Shown piece after piece: positions 7,908-16,622 of a stretch of DNA of 64,000 nt. The position numbers and the translations under genes were made by a program. Position 1 is the stretch's first letter. Every line of letters begins with the position of its first letter. The notes below the pieces were generated by a model. It had not been told where the DNA came from. It searched no databases and saw only the letters and a list, made by a program, of their open reading frames with translations. Source of the DNA: Polaribacter cellanae. Lineage in GTDB: Bacteria > Bacteroidota > Bacteroidia > Flavobacteriales > Flavobacteriaceae. The DNA is taken from assembly GCF_017569185.1 (NCBI RefSeq), contig NZ_CP071869.1:1054001-1118000 (forward strand). The letters are read 5' to 3'.

Positions 7908-10391
7908 ATGAAAATTAAAGCATTTTTAGTCGTTCTTGTTCTTTTTACAGGAACCCTTTTTTCTCAAACTTTACAATCTCCATCCGAATTTTTAGGCTAT
8001 GAAATTGGTTCTCGTTTTACGAGACATCACAGGGTTGTAGACTATTTCCAATATGTTAGCAACACTTTATCGAACGTTAAAATGGAAAAATACGGAGAAA
8101 CAAACGAACACAGACCTTTGTATTTGAGTTATATTTCTTCACAGGAAAACATCAATAATTTAGGTCAAATTAGAAAAGAAAATCTTTCTCAAACTGGAAT
8201 AGTTTCTGGGAATGCTACTAATAAAAAAGCCATTGTTTGGCTAAGCTACAACGTTCATGGAAATGAGGCTTCAAGTACAGAAGCGGCTATGTTAACACTT
8301 TATGAATTGGTTACCAATAAAAAAGATTGGTTAAAAAACACGATTGTAATTATAGACCCATGTGTAAATCCTGATGGAAGAGACAGATATGTAAATTGGT
8401 ACAATCAAGTTAAAAGTATGCCTTTTAATATAGATCAAAACGCAAAAGAGCACAAAGAACCTTGGCCCTCTGGAAGACCAAATCATTATTTATTTGATTT
8501 AAATAGAGACTGGGCTTGGGTTACACAAGTAGAATCTGCACAAAGAATTAAAATGTACAATAAGTGGATGCCACATGTTCATGTCGATTTTCATGAGCAA
8601 TATATTAACAATCCTTATTATTTTGCGCCTGCTGCAGAACCTTTTCACGAAATAATTACGGATTGGCAACGTGATTTTCAAACTCAAATAGGTAAAAATC
8701 ACGCAAAATATTTCGACAAAGAAGATTGGTTATATTTTACAAAAGAAAGTTTCGATTTGTTGTACCCAAGTTATGGAGATACCTACCCAACTTACATGGG
8801 CGCAATTGGAATGACGTATGAACAGGCTGGTCATGGAATGGCTGGTTTGGGAATACATACAGATGAAGGCGAAGTTTTAACCTTAAAAGACAGAGCAATA
8901 CATCATATGACAACTGGTTTATCTACAGTTGAAATTTCTTCACAAAATGCAGAAAAACTGAATACCGAATTCAAGAAATTCTTTAATAATGCAGATTTAA
9001 ATTATAAAAGTTACGTTTTAAAAAACGATAACGAAGATAAAATGAATCGTTTAAAAGCATTGTTAGACAAACACGAAATTAAGTACGAAAATGCCAAAAA
9101 AGGTTCTGTAAAAGGGTACAATTATGCAAATCAAGAAAACGAAAAATTTGATACTTCTACCAACGATTTAGTAATTCATACGAATCAACCAAAAGGTAAA
9201 ATGGTAAAAGTTTTATTTGAGCCAAATGCCAAATTAGCAGATTCTTTAACCTACGATATTACAGCTTGGTCTTTGCCTTATGCACATGGAATTAATGCTG
9301 TAGCATCCACTTCTAAAGTGGCTTCTTCTATAAATAATGGTAAAAAAATCATTAATAATAGTATCAATAAATCTGCTTATGCCTACATTTCTAAATGGAA
9401 TAGTATCGATGATGCTACATTTTTAGCCGATTTATTAAAAAATGATATGGTTCCAAGATTCACACAAAAAGCATTTTCTGCAAATGGAAAATCATACAAA
9501 GAAGGAACCTTAATTATTTTAAGAAACGACAATAGAAATAAAAATTTTGATTCCAAATTAATAAAAATTGCGGATAGAAATATGCGTCAATTAACAGCTG
9601 TTTCCTCTGGATTTTCTCAAACTGGAGCAGATTTTGGTTCGCCATCTATAAAACCTATCAACAAACAAAAAATTGCAGTTATTTCTGGTAAAGCAACATC
9701 ATCATTAAGTTTTGGAGAAGTTTGGCACTTTTTTGAAACACAATTAAAATACCCAATTACCAATATAAATTCTGATAATTTTTCATCTACAGACCTTTCT
9801 AAATATGATGTAATTATTTTGCCAAGTGGAAATTACAATGCTGTTTTAGATAAATCTACTTTAGAAAAAGTAAAAAAATGGACACATTCTGGAGGAACTT
9901 TAATCGCTATTGGAAATGCAGTTAGCAGTTTTGCGAACAAAGATGATTTCTCTTTAAAAACAAAGGTTTCCGAAGATAAAAAAGACGAAAAAGACATTAA
10001 TTTAACGCCATTTGCAGACAGAGAGAGAAAAGATGTTGCCAATTTAATCACGGGAAGTATTTTTAAAAGTACTTTAGACAACACACATCCTTTGGCTTTT
10101 GGGTATGGAAAGGAATATTTTTCTCTAAAATTAGGCGGAACTTCTTATGAGTATTTAAAAGACGGCTACAATGTTGGGTATTTCGACGAAAACACGAAAA
10201 ATGTTTCGGGGTATGCAGGAAGTAAAGCTGTAAAAAACGTGCCAAAATCGTTGTTTATTGGCGAGCAACCAATGGGCAATGGAAGCGTTATTTATATGGT
10301 AGACAACCCTTTATTTAGAGCTTTCTGGGAAAATGGAAAGTTATTTGTAGCGAATGCAGTTTTCTTATTAAATTCAGATAAGTTGAAGTAA
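7908..10391 (+). CDS. Secreted M14-family zinc carboxypeptidase
   Basis: An 827-residue exported protein with a signal peptide (about 1-20, ending TLFSQ). The M14 zinc site is visible as HGNE (H117, E120) and VDFHE (H229), with NPDGR (154-158) as the substrate carboxylate/Arg region. The part after about residue 350 is not the peptidase fold. It contains a segment like a class I glutamine-amidotransferase/ThuA-type flavodoxin fold (KIAVISGKATSSLSFGEVWHFFE, then YDVIILPSGNYNAVL). No sorting domain for type IX secretion is seen at the C-terminus, so it is probably periplasmic. A TACTTTTG -7 box lies at 7877-7884, 24 bases before the start. Substrate unknown. Confidence 0.88.
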   Translation: MKIKAFLVVLVLFTGTLFSQTLQSPSEFLGYEIGSRFTRHHRVVDYFQYVSNTLSNVKMEKYGETNEHRPLYLSYISSQENINNLGQIRKENLSQTGIVSGNATNKKAIVWLSYNVHGNEASSTEAAMLTLYELVTNKKDWLKNTIVIIDPCVNPDGRDRYVNWYNQVKSMPFNIDQNAKEHKEPWPSGRPNHYLFDLNRDWAWVTQVESAQRIKMYNKWMPHVHVDFHEQYINNPYYFAPAAEPFHEIITDWQRDFQTQIGKNHAKYFDKEDWLYFTKESFDLLYPSYGDTYPTYMGAIGMTYEQAGHGMAGLGIHTDEGEVLTLKDRAIHHMTTGLSTVEISSQNAEKLNTEFKKFFNNADLNYKSYVLKNDNEDKMNRLKALLDKHEIKYENAKKGSVKGYNYANQENEKFDTSTNDLVIHTNQPKGKMVKVLFEPNAKLADSLTYDITAWSLPYAHGINAVASTSKVASSINNGKKIINNSINKSAYAYISKWNSIDDATFLADLLKNDMVPRFTQKAFSANGKSYKEGTLIILRNDNRNKNFDSKLIKIADRNMRQLTAVSSGFSQTGADFGSPSIKPINKQKIAVISGKATSSLSFGEVWHFFETQLKYPITNINSDNFSSTDLSKYDVIILPSGNYNAVLDKSTLEKVKKWTHSGGTLIAIGNAVSSFANKDDFSLKTKVSEDKKDEKDINLTPFADRERKDVANLITGSIFKSTLDNTHPLAFGYGKEYFSLKLGGTSYEYLKDGYNVGYFDENTKNVSGYAGSKAVKNVPKSLFIGEQPMGNGSVIYMVDNPLFRAFWENGKLFVANAVFLLNSDKLK

Positions 10392-10402
10392 AGTTTTTAT
10401 TT

Positions 10403-10464
10403 GGGCGTTTTAACGGGCTTTCGCTACTCGCTTTTTTTTCTGAAAAAGAAAAAAGAGCTTGCAG
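10403..10464 (+). repeat. Dispersed GGGCGTT-type element, copy 2 (right end missing)
   Basis: Starts GGGCGTTTTAACGGGCTTT and continues CGCTACTCGC and AAAAAGAGCTT, matching the inverse of the copy at 185-271. The usual CAATCC-TAACGC end is absent; instead it runs into the palindrome at 10482. Confidence 0.75.
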
Positions 10465-10481
10465 GAAATTTCACAACCCAC

Positions 10482-10514
10482 AACCCAGAAAGGGTTTGAA
10501 ACCCTTTCTGGGTT
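10482..10514. repeat. Perfect palindrome, 16-bp arms
   Basis: AACCCAGAAAGGGTTT, one central G, then the exact complement. It lies between the convergent M14 peptidase and Dph6-like genes and could act as a transcript-end hairpin for both, though it lacks a proper T tract. In style (GGTTT-x-AAACC centre, arms of 14-16 bp) it resembles the palindrome hit by the IS110 element at 25283. Confidence 0.8.
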
Positions 10515-10554
10515 AAAACCATAAAATTAATAAATAGCTCAACCTTACAATAAT

Positions 10555-11292
10555 TTATTTCGGAATCAAATCGCAATACCAAAAACTGGTGTCGTAGTTT
10601 TTTTCTTCTTCTTTATCTTTTGATTGATAGCAATTATCATCATCATTACTATGCAAAGTATAAGAACGCAACGTTTTTTCACCAATTGTAAAATCTACAG
10701 GTTTGCTAAAATTTGGCCCATCAAAAACAAAAGTATGAAACTCGCCATTTTCTCCACAAACATCTACATTTTCTGGTAAATCTTTTATAAATTGTTCGTC
10801 AATAATTCTACCGACAAATTCTTCGCCTAACATTTTCGAATTTACACAAACTGTAATTGCTTTAAAACCCAATTCTAAAAATTCGGCTATAACTTCTTTT
10901 GTGTCTTTCTTCCAAAGTGGGTATATTCCTTTCATGCCAACTTCTTTTAATTTAGAATCGCGATATTCTTTTAAATCTTCTAAAAAAATATCGCCAAAAA
11001 CGGCATATTCATATTCTTTTTCTATTAAAGAATCCATTGCTATTTTCATGGTTTTAGAATAAGAATCCATAGTTACATTTGCAGGAAAAGAAATTGTTTG
11101 AAGTGGAAGTTCTAAAGATACTATTTGTTTTTCGAGTAACTCTTTTCGCAAACCATGCATAGAAACCCGTTTATAATCTTCATTTACAGTCGTAACCAAC
11201 AAACTTACATCGTAATCAGGATTCTGTTGCATTTTATACAATGCCAAAGCAGCATCTTTCCCTGAACTCCAATTAAAATATGTTTTTTTCAT
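10555..11292 (-). CDS. Dph6/DUF71-type ATP pyrophosphatase
   Basis: A 245-residue adenine nucleotide alpha-hydrolase-fold protein. The PP-loop is NWSSGKDAALALY (about 6-18), and the family's EELG/G-D-I motif appears in AVFGDIFLEDLKEYRD. These enzymes are named diphthine-ammonia ligases after the eukaryotic/archaeal member. Bacteria lack diphthamide, so the true substrate here is unknown and likely another amidation or adenylation. It lies downstream of rimO on the same strand but is separated from it by a terminator. Confidence 0.8.
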   Translation of the reverse strand: MKKTYFNWSSGKDAALALYKMQQNPDYDVSLLVTTVNEDYKRVSMHGLRKELLEKQIVSLELPLQTISFPANVTMDSYSKTMKIAMDSLIEKEYEYAVFGDIFLEDLKEYRDSKLKEVGMKGIYPLWKKDTKEVIAEFLELGFKAITVCVNSKMLGEEFVGRIIDEQFIKDLPENVDVCGENGEFHTFVFDGPNFSKPVDFTIGEKTLRSYTLHSNDDDNCYQSKDKEEEKNYDTSFWYCDLIPK

Positions 11293-11304
11293 CGTATTTT
11301 TTCA

Positions 11305-11332
11305 CAAAAAAATCCTACACAAGTAGGATTTT
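11305..11332 (-). terminator. Rho-independent terminator of rimO
   Basis: AAAATCCTAC (11309-11318) pairs with GTAGGATTTT (11323-11332) around a four-base loop. On the minus strand the stem is followed by a T tract, directly after the rimO stop. Confidence 0.85.
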
Positions 11333-11338
11333 AAAAGT

Positions 11339-12691
11339 TTATTTTTTCCTTTGATTTAAAGGAACTGGTTTTTCTTGCTTTTTAACAGGCGTTCCATACA
11401 AATCGTAATCTCCAGCATCGTGAATTTTCACATCAATAAATTCTCCAATCTTAATGTAGTGTTCTTTAGCATCTACCAAAACATCATTATCTACATCTGG
11501 AGAATCCGATTCTGTTCTTCCGTAGAAATATTCTCCGTCTTTTCTATCGAACAAACATCTAAAAGTTTTTCCTATTTTTTCTTGGTTTAATTCCCAAGAA
11601 ATTTGAGACTGAACTTCCATAATTTCATTTACACGTTTAAACTTTACATCTGCAGGAACATCGTCTTCTAAAACATAAGCGCCAGTATTTTCTTCGTGCG
11701 AATATTCAAAAGCTCCCAAACGTTCGAAACGCATTTCTTCTACCCAATCTTTTAATTCTTGAAACATTTCTTCAGTTTCACCCGGGTAACCAACAATTAA
11801 CGTAGTTCTAATTGCCATTTCTGGAACTGCTTCTCTAAATTTACGGATTAAAGCCGTTGTTTTTTCGTGTGTTGTTCCTCGTTTCATCGACTTTAACAAC
11901 TCTGTATTAATGTGTTGTAAAGGAATATCTAAATAATTACACACTTTTGGTTCGCGTTTCATTACTTCTAAAACATCCATTGGAAAACCTGTTGGAAATG
12001 CATAATGCATACGAATCCATTCAATTCCATCTACTTTTGCCAAAGCTTCTAACAAATCTGCCAAAGCGCGTTTTTTGTAAATATCTAATCCGTAATATGT
12101 TAAATCTTGTGCGATTAACATAATTTCTTTAATGCCTTTTTCTGCTAATTTTGTTGCTTCTGTAACAATATCTTCAATAGGTGTAGAAACGTGTTTTCCT
12201 CTCATTAAAGGAATCGCACAAAACGAACAAGGTCTATCACAACCTTCTGCAATTTTTAAATATGCGTAATGTTTTGGAGTGGTTGTTAAACGTTCGCCTA
12301 TTAATTCGTGCTTATAATCTGCTTCTAAAACCTTTAATAAATTCGGCAAATCGTGTGTACCAAAATATTGGTCTACATTGGGTATTTGCTCTTCCAAATC
12401 TGGTTTGTAACGCTCACTTAAACATCCTGAAACAAAAACTTTATCGATTTCTCCTGCTTCTTTTCTGTTGGCATAGTGTAAAATCGTATCAATAGATTCT
12501 TCTTTTGCTTTTCCGATAAAACCACAAGTATTAATCACAACAATATTTCCATCATCATTTTCATCTTCATGCACCACGTTTTTACCATTGGCTTTCAACT
12601 GCCCCATTAACACTTCCGAGTCGTAAATGTTTTTAGAACAACCTAAAGTAACAACGTTAATTTTATTTTTTTTGATGGTTTTTGTACGCAT
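11339..12691 (-). CDS. rimO: Ribosomal protein uS12 methylthiotransferase RimO
   Basis: Radical-SAM enzyme adding a methylthio group to the conserved Asp of ribosomal protein S12. The N-terminal UPF0004 domain has cluster cysteines C18 (TLGCSKN), C56 (INTCGFI) and C90 (VSGCLSERY). The radical-SAM cluster is CDRPCSFC (C151, C155, C158), and a C-terminal TRAM domain follows (from about 375, ending in DYDLYGTPVKK). The motif GCDRPCSFCAIPLMRGKH distinguishes RimO from MiaB. The 450-residue length is normal. It belongs to the conserved block running from the ribosomal protein genes through ftsY to rimO, here interrupted by an amidase gene. Confidence 0.95.
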   Translation of the reverse strand: MRTKTIKKNKINVVTLGCSKNIYDSEVLMGQLKANGKNVVHEDENDDGNIVVINTCGFIGKAKEESIDTILHYANRKEAGEIDKVFVSGCLSERYKPDLEEQIPNVDQYFGTHDLPNLLKVLEADYKHELIGERLTTTPKHYAYLKIAEGCDRPCSFCAIPLMRGKHVSTPIEDIVTEATKLAEKGIKEIMLIAQDLTYYGLDIYKKRALADLLEALAKVDGIEWIRMHYAFPTGFPMDVLEVMKREPKVCNYLDIPLQHINTELLKSMKRGTTHEKTTALIRKFREAVPEMAIRTTLIVGYPGETEEMFQELKDWVEEMRFERLGAFEYSHEENTGAYVLEDDVPADVKFKRVNEIMEVQSQISWELNQEKIGKTFRCLFDRKDGEYFYGRTESDSPDVDNDVLVDAKEHYIKIGEFIDVKIHDAGDYDLYGTPVKKQEKPVPLNQRKK

Positions 12692-12749
12692 TGTATTTTG
12701 TTTTAAGCGAGTGCAAAAATACGAGTTTTAAAATGATTAATAATTGCTT

Positions 12750-14399
12750 CTATTGATAGTTTTTAGGCATTTTTCTAACTTTCGTTAATTGCTCAAAAGC
12801 ATACCCAATTTCTAATAAATTTCTTTCGGAAAAAGGCAAACCAATAAAAGTTAAACTTACAGGTTCTCCAGATTCTTTATATCCCATAGGAACTGTTAAT
12901 GTTGGGTATTTTGCAACGGCTGCAATGCCTGAATGATAGTTATTTATCGATAAAATGGCATCTAATTTCTCCTTATTTAAAGCTTGTAAATATTTTTGTC
13001 CTTCCAAATTTAAGTTTTTCTTTATTTTTTTAAATTCTAATGACATTGTTTTATCATTTACAATTCCTTCAAATAATTGTTGTCCATAAGGAGCTCTTAA
13101 AACAGAATCTTTTTTATTGAAGTTTATAATATCATTTACATTCTTTACTTCTATATTTTTGCTGGCATTGTTTTTTAGATATTTTGGTAAATCGTGCTTC
13201 ATATCGATATTTAACAACGTAACAAAACCATCAAAAGAGATTTCTGGAGGTGTAATCTCGACAATTTCAACACCTACTTTTTTTAGTTTTTCGATTGTTG
13301 AATTGTAAATAGAATCGGATAATAATTGTTTTATTACTCCAATTTTTCTGTTTTCAAACTTATTTCTAAATCCGTTTTGAATGTAATCTTCTTCTATTTT
13401 TTTTGAAGCAGCATCACTTTTATCAAAACCTCTTAAAGCATTCATAAAAATGGCATTATCAACAACACTTTTTGTCATAGGCCCAGGTGTATCTAATGTT
13501 GAAGAAATTGGAACAATTCCTGTTCTACTTAAAACACCAATGGTTGGCTTTAAACCTACTACAGAATTCTGACTTGAAGGCGAAGTTATAGAGCCAGCAG
13601 TTTCTGTACCTACTGCTGCAACTGCATAATTTGCTGCGACTGTTACTCCACTTCCTGCAGAACTTCCTCCTGTTTCAAATTTTCCTCTTCCATAAGGGTT
13701 TAAGGTTTGTCCACCAATTGCTGAATATCCTAAAGGACAACCATCACAGAAAAAATACGCCCATTCACTTAAATTGGCTTTGCCCAATATAATTGCACCA
13801 TTTTCTCTTAATTTCTGAACGATAAAAGCATCTTCCGAAGTTTTATTATCTGCCAAAGCAATTGCTCCTGCAGTTGTTTTCATATCTTTTGTGTTGATAT
13901 TATCTTTTAATAAAATTGGCATTCCATAGATTGATAATTCTGAAACATCAACTTTATTTTTATCCTTTTCTCTAGCTTCCTTTAAAACATTTGGGTTTAA
14001 AGCAATAATACTATTTAACGATAATGTTGAATCACTTTCGAATTTTCGAATTCTGTAAAGATAAAAAAGTGTAAGCTTTTCGTAAGATAGTTTTCCTTCT
14101 TTTACATTTTTTTGAAGTTGAGGAATGTTTTGTTCTAAAATTAGCGGTTTTAGTGCTTCGTAGTTTTCTTCAGAAAAAGTAGCCAATTCTTTTTGAAATG
14201 GTTTAAAAACAACATTCATATCTAAATATTTAGATTGAATTAGTTTAAACTTCATTCGTTCACTTTTGTTTTCTTGCGATTGTGCTAAAGCTTTTGTTTC
14301 GTCATATTTTTTGAAAGCATCTTTAAGAACAACTTCTTTTTTTTGCTGACAACTAACAACGAAAGTTATTAATGTGGTAAGTAGTAGTAATTTTTTCAT
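12750..14399 (-). CDS. Lipoprotein amidase (amidase signature family)
   Basis: A 549-residue hydrolase of amide bonds, predicted on the envelope because of a lipoprotein signal ([17 protein letters not shown], Cys17). The start at 14399 was chosen because it begins exactly at this signal; 13 further codons are open upstream. The amidase triad is visible: Lys165 (PILLKDNI), Ser246/247 in GGSSAGSG, and nucleophile Ser270 in [11 protein letters not shown]. Its place between ftsY and rimO looks like an insertion into a conserved cluster. The natural substrate is not evident; related flavobacterial proteins are annotated simply as amidases. Confidence 0.88.
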   Translation of the reverse strand: MKKLLLLTTLITFVVSCQQKKEVVLKDAFKKYDETKALAQSQENKSERMKFKLIQSKYLDMNVVFKPFQKELATFSEENYEALKPLILEQNIPQLQKNVKEGKLSYEKLTLFYLYRIRKFESDSTLSLNSIIALNPNVLKEAREKDKNKVDVSELSIYGMPILLKDNINTKDMKTTAGAIALADNKTSEDAFIVQKLRENGAIILGKANLSEWAYFFCDGCPLGYSAIGGQTLNPYGRGKFETGGSSAGSGVTVAANYAVAAVGTETAGSITSPSSQNSVVGLKPTIGVLSRTGIVPISSTLDTPGPMTKSVVDNAIFMNALRGFDKSDAASKKIEEDYIQNGFRNKFENRKIGVIKQLLSDSIYNSTIEKLKKVGVEIVEITPPEISFDGFVTLLNIDMKHDLPKYLKNNASKNIEVKNVNDIINFNKKDSVLRAPYGQQLFEGIVNDKTMSLEFKKIKKNLNLEGQKYLQALNKEKLDAILSINNYHSGIAAVAKYPTLTVPMGYKESGEPVSLTFIGLPFSERNLLEIGYAFEQLTKVRKMPKNYQ

Positions 14400-14434
14400 T
14401 ATTGAAATATTTTTTTGATATCCAAAGATAAGAA

Positions 14435-14471
14435 ACAAAAAAAACTCCTTTCACAAAATGTAAAAAGAGTT
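14435..14471 (-). terminator. Terminator after ftsY
   Basis: On the minus strand AACTCTTTTTACA pairs with TGTGAAAGGAGTT, with two internal mismatches, and is followed by a run of eight T. It separates ftsY from the amidase gene. Confidence 0.8.
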
Positions 14472-14496
14472 GTAAAATATTTATTAAAAATTATTC

Positions 14497-15471
14497 CTAC
14501 TTAAAAAAAGAATCTACAAATTCAATTTTATTGAAGACTTGTAAATCTTCTATTCCTTCTCCTACTCCAATATATTTTACGGGAATTTTAAATTGATCGG
14601 AAATTCCTATGACAACACCACCTTTTGCTGTTCCGTCTAATTTTGTAACTGCCAAAGACGTAACTTCTGTAGCCAATGTAAATTGTTTGGCTTGTTCAAA
14701 TGCGTTTTGTCCAGTTGAGCCGTCTAAAACTAATAAAACATCGTGTGGAGAATCGTCTACCACTTTTTGCATTACACGTTTAATTTTGGTCAGCTCGTTC
14801 ATTAAATTGACTTTATTATGTAGTCTACCAGCTGTATCTATAATTACGACATCTGCATCTTGATTTACTGCCGATTTTAAGGTATCGAAAGCTACAGAAG
14901 CAGGATCTGACCCCATTTCCTGACGAACAATTGGCACACCTGTTCTGTCTGCCCAAACTTGTAATTGATCGATTGCTGCTGCTCTAAAAGTGTCTGCTGC
15001 TCCTAAAACTACTTTTAATCCTTGTTTTTTAAATTGAGAAGCCAACTTACCAATAGTTGTTGTTTTGCCAACTCCATTTACGCCAACTACCATTAAAACA
15101 TAAGGCATTTTCTTTCCTTCAGTATTTTTAGGGATTTTTGGAATTGTAAATTCAGTTTCGTTGCCAACATTTGTTTCCGATAGTAAAGCTGCAATTTCTT
15201 CTCTAAGAATTTTATTTAATTCGTCTGTACCAACATATTTATCTCTGGCAACACGTTCTTCGATTCTTGTAATAATTTTAAGTGTGGTGTTTACACCAAC
15301 ATCAGATGCTACTAAAACCTCTTCTAAATTGTCTAAAACATCGTCATCTACTTTAGATTTTCCAGCAACTGCTTTAGAAAGTTTATTAAAGAAATTTGTA
15401 CTTGTTTTCTCTAAACCTTTGTCTAATGTTTCCTTTTTTTCTTTCGAAAATATTTTTTTAAAAAAACTCAT
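14497..15471 (-). CDS. ftsY: Signal recognition particle receptor FtsY
   Basis: GTPase that docks SRP-ribosome complexes at the inner membrane. It has 324 residues without the long acidic A domain of E. coli, as is usual in Bacteroidetes. An N domain of helices (about 20-100) is followed by the G domain with GVNGVGKTTTIGKL (G1), DTFRAAA, DTAGRL and TKLDGTAKGG. Its RNA partner is also in this window (SRP RNA at 27775). It sits downstream of the ribosomal protein genes but is separated from them by a terminator and a dispersed repeat. Confidence 0.96.
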   Translation of the reverse strand: MSFFKKIFSKEKKETLDKGLEKTSTNFFNKLSKAVAGKSKVDDDVLDNLEEVLVASDVGVNTTLKIITRIEERVARDKYVGTDELNKILREEIAALLSETNVGNETEFTIPKIPKNTEGKKMPYVLMVVGVNGVGKTTTIGKLASQFKKQGLKVVLGAADTFRAAAIDQLQVWADRTGVPIVRQEMGSDPASVAFDTLKSAVNQDADVVIIDTAGRLHNKVNLMNELTKIKRVMQKVVDDSPHDVLLVLDGSTGQNAFEQAKQFTLATEVTSLAVTKLDGTAKGGVVIGISDQFKIPVKYIGVGEGIEDLQVFNKIEFVDSFFK

Positions 15472-15559
15472 TTTTATATTTTATACTATAAAATCAGTAC
15501 GTTAAAAAACGTGCCATTTGTTTGGTTTAGTCAAATTGTCACTAAAAATGTCTTTTGTG

Positions 15560-15661
15560 TTAGGGGTTGAAATGACATCCTTTTTACTTTTTCTGCAAAA
15601 AAATATAACCTTTCGACTCCGCTGAAGATAAATTCCAAGCCCAACCTTTTTAGGTAACGCC
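15560..15661 (-). repeat. Dispersed GGGCGTT-type element, copy 3
   Basis: Minus-strand start GGCGTTACCTAAAAAGGTTGGGCTT, then GGATGTCATTTCAACCCCTAA near the other end. The CCTAAAAAGGT and GGATG-CA-TTCAA blocks match the copies at 24055 and 24885. Noncoding, between ftsY and the DUF4295 gene. Confidence 0.75.
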
Positions 15662-15683
15662 AAAAATACGTAATTATAAGGCA

Positions 15684-15717
15684 CAAAAAAAACTACTTTC
15701 TTAATTTAAGAAAGTAG
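15684..15717 (-). terminator. Terminator after the DUF4295 gene
   Basis: CTACTTTCTTAA (15693-15704) and TTAAGAAAGTAG (15706-15717) are perfect complements. On the minus strand the hairpin is followed by a T tract. It marks the end of the rpmB-rpmG-DUF4295 transcript. Confidence 0.88.
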
Positions 15718-15741
15718 CTCTGAATATTTTTTGGTAAACGA

Positions 15742-15894
15742 TTACTTTTTAGCTAAAAAGTCGTTTACTGATGCAGGATCCATAATTGCTTCTACAAACA
15801 TGTAAGCTCCTGTTTTTGGAGATTTTACCATCTTTATAGCTTTACTTAATCTTTTTGATCCTGTTTGTAACGATGCTACTGATTTCTTTGCCAT
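15742..15894 (-). CDS. DUF4295 small basic protein
   Basis: A 50-residue protein, MAKKSVASLQTGSKRLSKAIKMVKSPKTGAYMFVEAIMDPASVNDFLAKK, given here in two parts by key features: a Lys/Ser-rich N-terminal half and an acidic-aromatic C-terminal half. In Bacteroidetes this DUF4295 protein is regularly encoded right after bL28 and bL33, as here, which suggests a ribosome-associated role. No function is established. The ATG at 15894 is the only reasonable start. Confidence 0.9.
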   Translation of the reverse strand: MAKKSVASLQTGSKRLSKAIKMVKSPKTGAYMFVEAIMDPASVNDFLAKK

Positions 15895-15945
15895 TGTCTA
15901 AATGTTTTAATCTATATGCTCTGTCCTGAGTTCTAGATATTTAAA

Positions 15946-16128
15946 TTACTTAATTTCTTTGTGAACTGTCATTTTATTTAAGATAGGATTAAATTTTTTA
16001 ATCTCCATTCTATCTGGACTGTTCTTTTTGTTCTTAGTTGTAATGTATCTAGAAGTACCTGGTTTTCCAGTTGCTTTGTGCTCTGTACATTCTAAAATTA
16101 CTTGAACTCTGTTACCTTTTTTTGCCAT
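15946..16128 (-). CDS. rpmG: Ribosomal protein bL33
   Basis: A 60-residue 50S protein that begins [17 protein letters not shown] and carries the family core [21 protein letters not shown] (about 26-46). It has only one Cys, so it is the zinc-free (C-minus) form. It lies between rpmB and the DUF4295 gene, with a heptamer tract separating it from rpmB. Confidence 0.96.
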   Translation of the reverse strand: MAKKGNRVQVILECTEHKATGKPGTSRYITTKNKKNSPDRMEIKKFNPILNKMTVHKEIK

Positions 16129-16139
16129 CTCTTTAGTTT

Positions 16140-16200
16140 AAAAAGTTTAAAGTTTAAAGTTTAAAGTTTTGCAACTGGAAACTGTAACTGTAAACTGCGA
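16140..16200. repeat. AAAGTTT heptamer tract between rpmB and rpmG
   Basis: About four direct copies of AAAGTTT (16140-16168) run into an ACTG-type degenerate heptamer tract (CAACTGGAAACTGTAACTGTAAACTGC). The tract lies inside a ribosomal-protein operon and will be transcribed. Confidence 0.75.
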
Positions 16201-16208
16201 CTTAATAA

Positions 16209-16448
16209 TTATTTAGTTAAAAATCCGTTAGCTCTCGCTTCTTTTATAACTGCAGAAATTCCTTTCTTGTTAATATTTTTTAATGCAGAAGCAGATACTT
16301 TTAAAGTAATCCATTTATCTTCTTCTGGAATGTAAAAACGCTTGGTCATTAAATTAGCGTCAAACTTTCTTTTGGTTCTATTTAAAGCGTGAGAAACGTT
16401 ATTCCCAACCATTGCTTTTTTTCCTGTTAATTCACAAACTCTAGACAT
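16209..16448 (-). CDS. rpmB: Ribosomal protein bL28
   Basis: A 79-residue 50S protein with the family N-terminus MSRVCELTGKKAMVGNNVSHALNRTKRKF and the basic C-terminal KKGISAVIKEARANGFLTK. It is the first gene of the small ribosomal cluster. The AT-rich stretch of about 170 bases upstream, before cinA, is the likely promoter region. Confidence 0.96.
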   Translation of the reverse strand: MSRVCELTGKKAMVGNNVSHALNRTKRKFDANLMTKRFYIPEEDKWITLKVSASALKNINKKGISAVIKEARANGFLTK

Positions 16449-16622
16449 CTTTTCGACAGTTTTTTAGTGTTATCTCTAAACGAGGTGCAAATCTACAAAT
16501 AATTACAATATTGAACAAAACAATTTTATGAATTTTTTAATCTTTATTACAAATACTTAAAATAAGTGCTTAATTGTTCTCTTTACTAGGATTTACCTTC
16601 TTTAAATTCTCAGAAAAAAGCT

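Noticed and set aside
15502-15684. 60-codon minus-strand ORF between ftsY and the DUF4295 gene
   Set aside because: It is the translation of dispersed-element copy 3; ends and interior match noncoding copies elsewhere.
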